Below, piece after piece: positions 49,807 through 62,100 of a stretch of 64,000 nt of DNA. Location: the NCBI GenBank assembly GCA_032358165.1, contig JAALGY010000049.1, positions 186,001-250,000 on the forward strand, written 5' to 3'. Origin of the DNA: Diplosphaera chodatii. Lineage: Eukaryota > Chlorophyta > Trebouxiophyceae > Prasiolales > Stichococcaceae. Both the position numbers and the translations under genes were made by a program. Every line of letters starts with the position of its first letter. Within the stretch, counting starts at the first letter, position 1. The notes beneath the pieces are model-generated. The model was not told the DNA's origin and did no database searches. It saw nothing but the letters and a program-made list of their open reading frames with translations.

Positions 49807-52800
49807 TCACATGAAGCTGCAGGTCGCCCCGCCGCGGAGGGCTTCCAGCTGCCCCTGCAGCGTTGCCACCCGCTGCTGAGCCGCCGGCAGCGCATCGCCA
49901 GCCTGCATCCAACAGGGTTTCACATCACAAACAGTAGGTGAGCCACGTGGCACTGACAGCAGTGTCACAGTACGCAGCCCAGTAGGGCTGCGCATATAGG
50001 ACACCCCAAAAGCGGGGCATCATGATGGCTGACACAGCAGTCAGCTGCACGTGACAGCCGCTCAGCATTCGGCAGAGCCTCCTGGGCGTGCGGCTGTGCC
50101 ATGCACACGACCATGGTGCAGGTGTCCCGTGAAGAGCCGTGCGCCGCCAATGATTGCAAAAGAGGCGCCAAACGCAGGGCCACACCTAAAAGCACGCAGA
50201 TATGTGCAGCAACCAGAGGCGAAGTGGGGTACAGACACCAGTATTAGCACCTGCCCGGGGCTGGGCAGCTGCTGCGCCTCCAGCCGTGCCCACAGGTCGG
50301 CGACTTCCAGCTCCCGCGCCCTCAGCTCCCCCTGCAGCGACATCTCAAAGTGCCGTCAGGGGGTGCGATGCCGATGCGATGGCACTCGCCGTGGGTCATG
50401 CCCAGGCATGCTGCTGGCCGCGGCTTCGCAGCCGCTTCGACCCTGCTGCTAGTGCACAGTGTGCGCCTCCCGCAGCCATGCCCATCTGCTCAGCAGAGCC
50501 AGCTCAGCAAAGAGTTTGGCGTGGCATGCAGTTTCGGCTGCACTGTGCACCTGCGGGTGGTTCCAGGTTCTTGTGCAGACCAGCAAGCTCAACTAGCATA
50601 TATTTGCAAAGGGGCGCAGCACCCCAGCACGATTCAGCCTCGTTAGTGAAGCCCTTAGTAAGGATCCAGGTGCCACGTTTTGGGGTGTGCACTGGTTGTG
50701 ACCTGGTTGCGGTACAGCAGGCGGTACAGGTACAAGCCAAAAGTGCGGCGGGAGATCTGTACTGCCACACATGGCGCACCCGCCTGTGCGCTGCCGACAT
50801 CAGGTGCGGTTATGCTTATGCAACCCGGGCTGCTGACCGCCATGGCAGCTTAGGTCCTCAGGACGTGGCAGCAGTTGCGTGGCGAACCACCGCGGGGCCG
50901 GTCTAAGACTTCAGTCCCAGCAGTCAGGCGCCAGCACAGATGGTATGCAACAACAAAGCCACACTACAGGCCCTCCACACATATCCCCAAGATAGTGTGG
51001 CCCTGGGCCTGTACTGCCATGCGACTGCTGTCGCCAGCACAGCCAGACAAGATTGCAGCACCATCCTAAACTTCACTGACGCCTTATGAGCACAAGGCAT
51101 TCATCCTCTAAAGGTACAAGGCGCCAATGTACCTGCAGCGCAGTGGAGTGGGCGGCCAGGCAGCCCAGGGCGGCGCGCGCCACCAACACCGTGTTGCCAG
51201 CCGCCTGCACCGCCGCAGCCGCCCCCACAGCCAGCGCCGTTGCCGCCGCCGCCGCCACTTCAGGCCCCGCGGCGCCCGCAGCCAGTTGCAGCGCTCGCGC
51301 CGACGCCTGCAGAGGCAGAGGCGTGATGCATGGCGATATTAACGCCGATGCCAGAACAGCACCTTGAACATCAGCAAAGGGCCCAGCTATTGTGCCAAGC
51401 TGTGGCTAGCCTGTCTGCACATGGGCTCCCTGGGACCTTTGCACTTCACAAATGATGTATAGTCCGACAGACCTCTGCGCCATCAATGAAGCCCCGCAGC
51501 CGGTCTGCCTCAGCAGGGTTTAGCGCTGCGGCGGCGCCCGGCGTCGCGAGCTGCACCTGGTGCGCCGGTAGCAGCACCTGCGCCTGAAATACCACACGAA
51601 CTTCACCAGCAGCGCTTGTACTGAGCCACTGTCTTGTACCCAATGACAAAGCGACTCAACAGATCTCCAGCCCAGCCCAAGGGCAGGACGATGCACATGT
51701 GTTCCATGTACCAGGGGTGTTTGATGTACCAGTCAAGCTGTATCATACAGGCACAGGCAGCTGTCTTGGCTTCTAAACAGCAAGCCGAACCTGCATGCCA
51801 CACAGATGTGACCATGCTTCTGTCGTGTGACAGTTAGAGGCACATAGCCACCTGTGGGTGCTGTGGCGGCTGGCTGTTCAGCTCGCATTCTGCCACTAGC
51901 TGTGACAGGATGCCGCCGGCACTGCGGGCGGCGCCGTAGGCTGGTGTGGCGTCCAACAGGAGGCGCTGCAGCATGTGGCGGGTGCCTGGCTGCGCCGGCG
52001 CCGTGGCTGGCGGTGCCCACCGACGCTCAGGATCCACCTGTGACAGTCAAAGGTACACGGTGAGCACCAAACAGAGCATCAAGCGTCATTGCGCCGAGCC
52101 TTGCCGCTGCCATTGGTGCACGAGTAAAAGAGCAGCACCTCGCTCTCCCATCGCTGGGCGCAGCTGAACTGGAACAGATGCAGGACCCACCCTGGGGTGC
52201 TGTGGGGTGGCCGGCAACCACGCAGCCTGCTGCGCTGCCTGGCCGCCGTCCCTGCTGATGCTGTGTGTCCGGCTGAAGACGTGGCCGCTGCTATCAGGCT
52301 CTGCTGGCACACCAAATGCTGTGTCTGCTGCCTGCAAAGAATCAAACAAAGTACGGGTGACAGCATGGCAGATTGGTGCAAGCTGCATGAACAGGCTGGA
52401 ACACTCCTGCTCCGTGGACGCATGCCCAGAAAGCTGAAGCACCGCATGCAGTGTGACAGTCCTACAAAGATGCCAACGCAGCCTGCCTGGGTGGCCAGGT
52501 GCATGAGCGCCGTCAGCTCCGAGAGCAGGTCTGCCTCCAGGTCTGAGCGCAGCGCCAGCCCACCGCCTGCGGGAATATGTTTGCTATCGTATGTACCAAT
52601 GAGGTGGAAATGCTGCGCTGGCCATGTCAACACTACGAATCGGTTGAGATGTTGTCCCGTCTTGTGTGCCTGAAGAACAAGGGAGGCTGCGGTGGATACT
52701 GCACACCCGTCGAGGTCTGGACCCATGAAGCACTCGCCTGCCAACAGGATGGGCGAGGTCCCGTCGCCGCTACCGCTGCCGCCATTGCTGCTGCTGCCAA

Positions 52801-54994
52801 TGAGAAGGACCGCGGCGATGTCAGCGGCCGCCGCCGCCCGCGCCCGCAGCGCAGCCGCCAGGTGGCCCAGCTGCGGGGCCGGGGGCCCACCCAGCAGCGG
52901 CCCGGCCGCCACTGCAGGTGACGTGTGGCCGTCTGCACGTGCTGCTGCCGCTGCTGGTGATGGTGGGGATACCTCCTCTGCTGCTGGTGTCCCTTCCGTC
53001 GAAGCAGCGCAGGCATCTGGCATTGGCACAGTTCCCTGCATCCCTGCCAGCTCTGCTGCCGCAGATTCTGCTGCAGGAGCTGCGACAGCATCTGCTACAG
53101 CACCGCTGGCGGCATCGGACGCTGCGGTGTCCACTGTGGAGGTGCCGCTGCACGGGAAAGCCAAGCCAGAGGGCGCCAGCTCAGGCGTTGCCGGTGCAGA
53201 GTCCGCTTCATCGACCCCTGCAGCGCCTTCTGCCTCCTCTTTGCTCGCAGCAGCCGGCGCCACCGTTTGAGCTGGCAACGCGGTCGATGCAGCTGCTGAG
53301 CTGTCTCTGTCTGCACCTGACTCGATGGTCGTGGCTGCAGCCACGGCTGTGCTCGTGTCCGCGCCCAGGGGTCTGATGCTGCTGTCGCTGAGGTCCAGCC
53401 GCCGGACAACACAGGAGGCAGGACTGTGGCTGCATGTCATTCACCGACACCAGTGTCATGTCAGGGTTCCTTACAGCTACAGAGTTCCTCACAGCCACAG
53501 GCCACTAGAGGCCGGGCCGCCAGCACTGAGGCCGCTCATCTGGAAGCAAGCTCCTGATCAAGCTGGAAGGTGGTAGGCGAGCATCAGGCCCGTCCCACAG
53601 CACCCGCGCACGCAGGATGTGACACAGCCATACGTGAGAGCTGCTGCACTGGCAACACAGTGCTGTGCGAGGCAACTGTGCACTAGCATTCGCCCAGCCC
53701 TGCCGCGCACCTGCGGCGCAGGTCCTTGAGCCATCGCGCGGCGGCCTCGGCTTTGTGGGAGGAGGCCGGGCTGCGGGCGTGCGCCCAGGCCATGCGGGCC
53801 TGCGCCTGCTGCAGGGCCGCCCGCAGCTCCGCCACCCGCGCCTGAGCGGCGGCACCACGCAGCCATGGTTTGGAGTGAGCGTGTAGCCGTTGAAAGCACA
53901 CTCAGATCGGGACTGGCTGATCATACCATCTCTGAATGCACATATCATAGAGGGCCTCCGGTATGCAGCTCACCATAGCGACGCCCGCCAGAGGCTGTGG
54001 CGAAGTGCTGTGGGGCTTGGCCCCTGATGCGGCTTCCTGATTTGCTGCAGCCGCTGCTTTGTTTCCCGTGGCTGTTGTGTCACCAGCGGCAGCAAGGGGC
54101 GGTTGGTGAGTGCGCCACCACATCACAGCCGACAGCAACTGCCACATCAGCAGCGCCCACAGCAGCACAGTCTGTACCACGGACAAAGCTCCTGGAGCTC
54201 TAGAGCATCTTCTGCCTCGCTGCTGCATGCGCCGCTGCTGGTTGCTGTCGTCATCATAGGGCTCTGGTAGCCTGGCCGGCTCTTGCGCTGCCGCTGCCTC
54301 AGGTGGCGCTGCTGTGTGGCCTGCTGCCTGGCGCCGCTGCAGCGTCGTCGGCAGCTGCCGCTGCGCATCGTGCCGCACAGTGACAGCCCTTGCCGCTGCA
54401 AGCGCACCCTCTGCAGTACGTTCAGCATTGGTGCTGTTTCTGCTTCAGATCATGTCGCAGGCTTGGAGATTGTGCTGTCAGACCAATGATCGAACCTACA
54501 AGCGACCATACATGAGTATGTGCCCAGGCGAGCTTCAACAGAGAGCTGATTTGAATACCTGCCTTGTGACGTGCTGCCGCCCCTGCCGCCAGCTGGCCCT
54601 GCGCATCTGCCAGACGGGTCGCCAGCAGCTCGCAAGCACCGCCTGGGCTGGCCTCAGCTGGCAGGCCGGCCGCACCAGCAGCCGCTGCGCCTTGTGTGCC
54701 TGCCATACACTTACAGCCGCTGGCCTGCTCCACGTGCTCGCCCTGTTGTTGGTCTGCAGGAGCACCTGGCAGGCTGCTGAGCGCGGCACTGGCCCAGCCG
54801 GCTGAAGCGGCCAGTGCCACGCAGCATGCAAAGGTGAGCGCCGCCTGCAGCCGCCGCCGCAGCCGCCGCTGCGCGGTAGCCCAGGCGGCCAGCTGTGCGC
54901 TGCCATGGAGGCGATCCATTGCCCAGGCTGTCGTTGCATCCCGCCTGGTGACAGGGACCCAGCGGTCAGAACTGGGAGTCATGCATGCTGCCAT
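49807..54994 (-). CDS. Ala-rich membrane/coiled-coil protein of unknown function
   Basis: About 918 aa, ten exons (high to low): 54994-54559, 54410-53974, 53841-53711, 53429-52478, 52331-52191, 52037-51852, 51583-51473, 51306-51133, 50343-50251, 49902-49807; total 2757 nt with all junctions in phase. Two membrane helices: LTFACCVALAASAGWASAAL near residue 60 and VVQTVLLWALLMWQLLSAVM in exon 2. Helical, coiled-coil-like segments: LLATRLADAQGQLAAGAAAR, ARVAELRAALQQAQARMAWA, LRARELEVADLWARLEAQQL, AAQQRVATLQGQLEALRG. The large fourth exon is low-complexity Ala/Ser/Glu/Pro. It could be continuous or contain an unrecognised intron. I recognise no family. A tethering or golgin-like role is only a structural guess. 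The Met at 54994 is the first in frame. Confidence 0.6.
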
Positions 54995-56137
54995 CGCAAG
55001 GGTTGCCTAGGAAGTCGGTCACAAAGGCCGAAAACATATGCATGTGCTGATGAATGCTAGAGCTGTCTGACACGTGCACAGCAGCGTAAGGGATGCCATC
55101 CACACCTCGCTGTAAACTGGTGCTGCGTCAGCGTGATGCCATCATCAAATGGGCTCGGTTTGAACGTTGCCACAGGCATGCAGTCCTGCTCCGTCAGACC
55201 TCCAGAGCTCGGTTCTGGATGCACCACCACGGCGCTATGCTCTCAGTTCCCCCGACATCCTCACGCAACACGCCAGCTCAGCGGCGGCGGCGGCACTCAT
55301 CAGAACCCTGATTTACATGCGTGTCCAGCCGGCCATGCGCTGCTTATATCGATTGAAGCACAGACGAATGCATGAAGTCATTGCTGGTGAACAAAAGCTT
55401 GCATTTCAGTGACCTGATTGATAGAAATTGAAACACTCCGTTGAGGAACACGCGGGATCCAGGCTTTGATAGCACAGACGTACCAGCAAAGGAATCACAC
55501 TCGCTTGGCAGCAACTGCAGGCACGTCCTTGTGAAGCCTTCCCACATTCACTGTGCAGATGGTCCTGCCAATTGAATGAAGCTTTCGGGCAGGGGGCGGA
55601 TCCACCGCCAGCGTGTGGGGAAAGATTCCGCTGCAGAAGCTGAGCTGCAGCTGGGACTCGGCCGACTCAGCGAAGCCTCTGCTGTGCAGCGGGGGCGTAG
55701 ATACGCGAATTGCATACTGTCGATCATCCAGTCGAGCGATCTTCATCTGCGAGGATAACTGAAGCAACAGTCGCAAGCCTACATAGGAAAGGTCAAGGTC
55801 AAGATCGTCACTTAGTTTCGGACCGGCAACAAGGCTCAAGGTGCGAATGTGCTGCTGTACCCCATGCTCCAAGGCTGATGATGCGCTTCTGAACAGCCAC
55901 TCGTCGCACCGCCTGCATGTGGGACTGTCACGGACCGCGGTGCGGTCAGTCAAGACGTCAGTTCGTATGCATGCACGGTGTGATAAATGCCCGCCACCGA
56001 CGGATGCATGAACGAATGGAGTGGTTAGAGACACAAGTAGCGCTAGACATGACTGCGCTGAGCACATGCTTCATGTGCCATAGGCCAGATGACGCTTGCT
56101 TTCCAGACTTGACCTACAGTGTCCCCTGTGCATGCAG
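54995..56137. promoter_or_regulatory. divergent promoter region with an unsupported 190-codon frame
   Basis: 1.14 kb between the starts of the coiled-coil gene (-) and the large C2 gene (+). A single-exon frame of 190 codons (56067-55495, minus) begins with a hydrophobic, signal-like stretch (CLALLVSLTTPFVHAS). It has no domain I know, so it is not called as a gene. A CATGCAG acceptor directly before the C2 gene's ATG suggests an intron in its 5' UTR. Confidence 0.4.
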
Positions 56138-59100
56138 ATGGCTTCCGGAGCCAACGAGCTGCGCATCAGCGACCTGCAGGGCGCGGTGCAGAAGGACTCA
56201 CCGGACGTGTACGTCACGTTCCGCCTGGGCAATGAGCACGCCGAGACCCCGGTGCGTGCCGGCAACTCATCGACAAGCTGAAAACTCCGCAGCGATGCCC
56301 AGCAGCCTAAACGCATCACGTGTTCAGCATCAGTGAGCATTGTGCTGCTGTTGGCCGGCAATGTCGTACGATGTTAGCCACACCCTGCCGCGGCCATCCA
56401 CTGCAGGTCATCCAGAATGCGGGCGAGACGCTGCACTGGACCGAGCCCATCTCCATTCCCGCCAGCAGCGCTGGCAGGGACACTGACACCCTGATCGTGC
56501 GTCGCTCGCTTCCTCTGCTCACTTTCAAGGACTCCGTATGATGCACTGTTGGCAAGCTGCCAGCAGACAGCAAGCCCAATCCCTGTGCTTGCCACTTGCT
56601 GGCCATCGGGTCATGACCCTACTGGCATCGATCTAGCATTCGCTTTCATTTGAGATCCCGCCTGCACCTCCTACCTGTGCTACGTCCTGTCAGGCTACTT
56701 ACACACGTGACGTCACCCCGCTGTGCAGGTGCGCGCCTATAACAAGCAGTCGCTGATGCCGGACACGCTGCTGGGCGAGGCGCGCGTCAACCTGTCCGAG
56801 CAGTCCCTGGGCGACAGCACCGTCGCGGGATCCGGCGGCGGCTCCCATGTGCAGGTGCGCTTTGCCTGGTGTGGACTGCTACCTGGCAGAATGTTAGAGA
56901 GAGAGCCTGGAGCAGTCTCCGGCGCAAAAGCTGTGCGCTCCAGCTTTTGCTGCGTGGCGAGACCCTACAGCAGGACACCTGTGCTGTCTTGCGCATGTTC
57001 CAGGTGCAGCTGCTGGGCAAGGGGAGTGCGTTCGGCGGCGAGCTGCGCTTCACGTTGACCAGCACTGAGGGCCTGTCAGGTGCGTGCACTCTGTGCCTGC
57101 CTTCAGCAACAGCCCTGGGTAGGGCACACATCTGTGTGGTGCTCATGGTGTCAGCCGTTGACCAAGCCTCCACCTCAGTTTGACAGCTGCAGCAAAGCAC
57201 TGCATCGCAGCAGGGCTCATTGACTGTTGCCTTGACACACGTAGCGTGCAAACGATTTGGTGTGGACTGCATATGAGCTGGCCTGCAATCCTTTTGCCAT
57301 GCTGCATGCGCCTGTTCATCAAGTGCTGCTACTCCTATACCGCTGGGTGCCAGGCTGCACCATCACTCAGTCGGATAGGAACAGCTCCGTGCACTGGTTC
57401 CACTGCATTGCGACAGCCCTCATCAGGGTGCATGCCCTCTGTGTGCTGCAGTGCCGGGCGGCACGACGTGGGGCCCACAGGAGGTCCATGACAAGGTGAG
57501 CCTGGATCACTTGCCAACAGTCGCAGTGCACAGCAGTTGCACTGGCTGGCTGGTCTCGCCCTACAAACACACCTGCAAGGCATGCTGCTGCGCTGCCAGT
57601 GCCAGCAGCACGAGGGTTGCTTCAGCCTGGCACCTCGTCGACTTCCACAACCCCTGACCCGTCAACTGCAGGACACTGCGGGCGTGCACGGCACGACAGG
57701 GTTTGGCGGCGGCGGCGCGACGGCGCGGCCCGCCGAGGAGGCCGGGCGCGACCTGAAGGGCGAGCGCCTGTCGGACTTCGAAGGCGGCGCGCAGCAGGTG
57801 ACGCACCACCCCTGGGCACAATGCCCAGCTGACGCATGTTGGGTGGGGGACAGCGCCGAGTTGCCGGTGCTGCTGTATGCCTCACCATAGCGCATCCTTG
57901 ACCTGCACATGAGGGTTGTAGTAATTGATTTCAATTACTACAACCCTTTCATCACAGCCCAGTCTGCCTTGAGCTGTTGAAGTGCAGCATTGCTGGTCTG
58001 CATCCTGACACCTAGGCCCCTTGCCATCCCTCTGCTCGTTGGTATGGCGGGTCAGCTGACATTGGGACCAGCATGCTCCTGTGTACAGGGGCAGCAGGGC
58101 GGCATAGTCGGCATGCTGAAGAGCGCCGTCGGCTATGGCCCCGGCGACAGCAGCACCACCACCACGACCTCGACCACGGTGGGCATATAAAAATGTGTCA
58201 AAGGTCGAGCGTGCCTGCCTGCAGCCCTGCTCAGCGTGCGACAACAGCACAGAGGAACAGAGATGCAGGCATGGCATCTTAGGGCACGTCTCAAACTGAG
58301 GGGTGCAGCTGTGATTTGCGCAGAACCAGCCGACCATGGTTGACAGGCTGAAGGACACAGTTGGTATGGGCGGCCCAGCATCCACCACCGACCCGGTACC
58401 CACTTGACCTCCTCCCCATTACGCGCCCATGCTACCTGCAGATCTGCAGGCGCGGCATTTTGGGGCACATTACAAACTGAGGGGTGCGACTGTGATTTGC
58501 GCAGAACCAGCCAACCACGGTCGACAGGCTGAAGGGTGCAGTCGGCATGGGCGGCCCTGCATCCACCACTGACCCGGTAAGCACTTGAGCTCCTCCCCAC
58601 TGTGCACCATCGTACCTGCAGAGCTCTACTGCTAGCATGGCATCTTAGGGCACTATCTTGAACTGAAGGGTGCAATGCTATTCTGCAGAACCAGCCAACC
58701 ACGGTGGACAGGCTGAAGGGTGCAGTCGGCATGGGCGGCCCTGCATCCACCACTGACCCGGTAAGCACTTGAGCTCCTCCCCACTGTGCACCATCGTACC
58801 TGCAGAGCTCTACCGCTAGCATGGCATCTTAGGGCACTATCTTGAACTGAAGGGTGCAATGCTATTCTGCAGAACCAGCCAACCACGGTGGACAGGCTGA
58901 AGGGCGCAGTCGGCATGGGCGGCCCAGCATCCACCACTGACCCGGTAAGCACTTGAGCTCCTCCCCACTGTGCACCATCGTACCTGCAGAGCTCTACTGC
59001 TAGCATGGCATCTTAGGGCACTATCTTGAACTGAAGGGTGCAATGCTATTCTGCAGAACCAGCCAACCACGGTGGACAGGCTGAAGGGCGCAGTCGGCAT

Positions 59101-62100
59101 GGGCGGCCCAGCATCCACCACTGACCCGGTAAGCACTTGAGCTCCTCCCCACTGTGCACCATCGTACCTGCAGAGCTCTACTGCTAGCATGGCATCTTAG
59201 GGCACTATCTTGAACTGAAGGGTGCAATGCTATTCTGCAGAACCAGCCAACCACGGTGGACAGGCTGAAGGGTGCAGTCGGCATGGGCGGCCCTGCATCC
59301 ACCACTGACCCGGTAAGCACTTGAGCTCCTCCCCACTGTGCACCATCGTACCTGCAGAGCTCTACTGCTAGCATGGCATCTTAGGGCACTATCTTGAACT
59401 GAATGGTGCAATGCTATTCTGCAGAACCAGCCAACCACGGTGGACAGGCTGAAGGGCGCAGTCGGCATGGGCGGCCCAGCATCCACCACTGACCCGGTAA
59501 GCACTTGAGCTCCTCCCCATTGTGCGCCCATGGTACCTGCAGACCTGCTAGCATGGCATCTCAGGGCATGTCCCAAACTGAGGGCACGTTTTGAAATCAG
59601 GGTGCAAACGTGATATGCGCAGAATCAGCCAACCACGGTTGACAGACTGAAGGGCGCAGTCGGTATGGGCGGCCCTGCGACCACCACCACCACTGACCCG
59701 GTGACCACTCGAGCGCCTCCCCATTGTGCGCCCATGGTGCCTCAGACCCGCAGGTATGGCATCTTAGGCCACATCTCAAAACTGAGGGGTTCAATTGGGA
59801 CATGTGCAGAATCAGCCAACCACGGTGGACAGGCTGAAGGGCGCAGTCGGCATGGGCGGCCCTGCATACACCACTGACCCGGTAAGCACTTCAAGCTCCT
59901 CTTCATTGTGCGCCCATGGTACCTGCAGACCCTGCAGGCATGGCATCTTAGGCCCCAACTCAAACTGAGGGGTGCAGTTATGACATGCGCAGAATCAGCC
60001 AACCACGGTCGACAGGCTGAAGGGCGCAGTCGGCATGGGCGGCCCTGCGACCACCACCACCACTGACCCGGTAACCACTCGAGCGCCTCCCCATTGTGCG
60101 CCCATGGTACCTGCAAACCCTGCAGGCATGGCATCTTAGGCCCCAACTCAAACTGAGGGGTGAAGTTATGACATGTGCAGAACCAGCCAACCACGGTCGA
60201 CAGACTGAAGGGCGCAGTGGGCATGGGCGGCCCAGCATCCACCACCGACCCGGTAACCATGCGAGCTCCTCCCCATTGCGTGCCCATGGTACCTGCAGAC
60301 CTGCTAGCATGGCATCTGAGGGCACATCTCAACTTGAGGGGTGCGATTGTGATATGCACAGAATCAGCCAACCGTGGTGGACAGACTGAAGGGCGCAGTC
60401 GGCATGGGCGGCCCTGCATCCACCACTGATCAGGTGACTGTGCCAGTTCCTCCCCATTCTTTCTCTTCTTCTTCTTCTTCTTCTTCTGCTTCTTCCATCG
60501 TTCCGATAGATCTGATGTATGTGTCAAGGGTGCCGCTCTCTGGTCTGCTCACCTGAGACATGCTACTCCATCGCTGTGCCCAGCGTCAGCCTTAATTTCT
60601 GCTGACGGTTAACTGGCAGCTAATGGAATGTCACTGGAACAGGCATGGTTGTAGCAGCATGGTGGGTCCTGTACAAAGCAGCAGCACATGGCAACATTGC
60701 TCTGCTGCCTGCAGGGTGTGTCCAGCATGGACGAGCCGGGGCAGGGCCGCGCCGGATTCCCCAGCGAGTCGACCAGCGACCCAATGAGCACCGAGAGCGG
60801 CACCGGCTACACCGGGCAGCCAGAGAGCACGACTGGGTACCCCACCCAGCCTGATGTTGGCACTGGCTACACCGGGCAGCCAGAGGGCACCACTGGATAC
60901 AGCACTCAGCCTGACACCACGACAGACTACAACACCCAGTCTGACATCGGTACCCAGGTGCATCGATACACCAAACCATGCCAGTGTACGCCCGTTCAGA
61001 TACATAAGGTCCCAGGCTTCACTGCACAACCAGATGTGGACCTGGGCTGGCTAGTAGGACATGGCTTGCAAAGCCGCCACTGGTTGACACAAGCACTGGC
61101 ACATGCCACTTGCAATCAAATGGCACACCACCTGGCAGTCTTGGCACGTTGGGTTTCACTTCAGCAATGGGAATCTGGGATGCAGGGTATTGAGGGCGAG
61201 ACGGCAACGCTCCGCAAGGGCCCCACGACCGTCCGCAACACCGGCGACACAACCACGGAGCAGCCCATGACTGGGTACTCGACCGAGCCCCGCTCAACCG
61301 GCATGCAGGTGTGGCCGTCACCCATGCAGCAGCGGCCCTGGTGCACCCTTGGCATCGGGTTGCAGCGTTGCAGTTGCAGCACTGTACATTGTGTGCCGGG
61401 GAAAACCCAGACGGGCTCCTGACCAAGCCACCACCAGCCTGCAGCACAGATGCAGACGGCATGCTCTTCTCGGCCGCAGGGCACCACTGGAGAACTGACG
61501 ACGGGCACGCCGGTTGGTCTGGCGTCCGGCGACCCCCAGTACGAACGCGGCACCGGCGGCGACGAGATCCGGGGCGCTGGGCCCTACTCCGAGGGGGCGC
61601 CCGAGCACCACGGCAAGAAGGTAACTCTCCTCCCGATATTGCTGGCTTAGCCCTGTCAATTTTTTCAGATACAGGGGCGCTCCATCAGCTGCAGAGCGCC
61701 ATCCATGCCTGGCATACAGTGCTGTCTGCTGTGCAACGCTCAAGCCACGCCTGCTGCAAGAACATGACACTGTGGGTGGTCTGGTGCAGGGCGGCATCGG
61801 CGAAGCGGTTCGCAATGTGTACGGCTATGGTGGCGGCGACAGCGTGACCACTGACAAGGTGCTGCTCCCTCACCATCTCCCTCCCTGTTCTGGGCAACAG
61901 CTGTCGCCTTCGTCTGCCTCATCATAGTGGCAGCACAGATCTTATCACATGCATTCAACACTGACACTTGTCAGTTGCAACGGCTGCGTCTCGCTCATGA
62001 ACTATCCTCCTCGGGCACTACCTGGCACTCGCAGTCTGGCAAGTGAGACAGTGTGCCACCCTAAGCAGTGTGGACTACAGGGTGGGCTGGGCAAAATGGC

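Noticed and set aside
52079..53440. 453-codon frame read as one intact protein
   Set aside because: Its central part is exon 4 of the coiled-coil gene. The end beyond 52478 runs into an intron and the next exon in a different frame.
55495..56067. 190-codon minus-strand frame with a signal-like start
   Set aside because: It lies in a divergent promoter region and has no domain or homology that I can recognise. It could be real and deserves an expression check.
58133..59576. Repeated minus-strand reading frames of 117-229 codons across 58.1-59.6 kb
   Set aside because: They are shadows of the twelve-copy plus-strand exon array. They cross its splice sites and owe their similarity to the DNA repeat.
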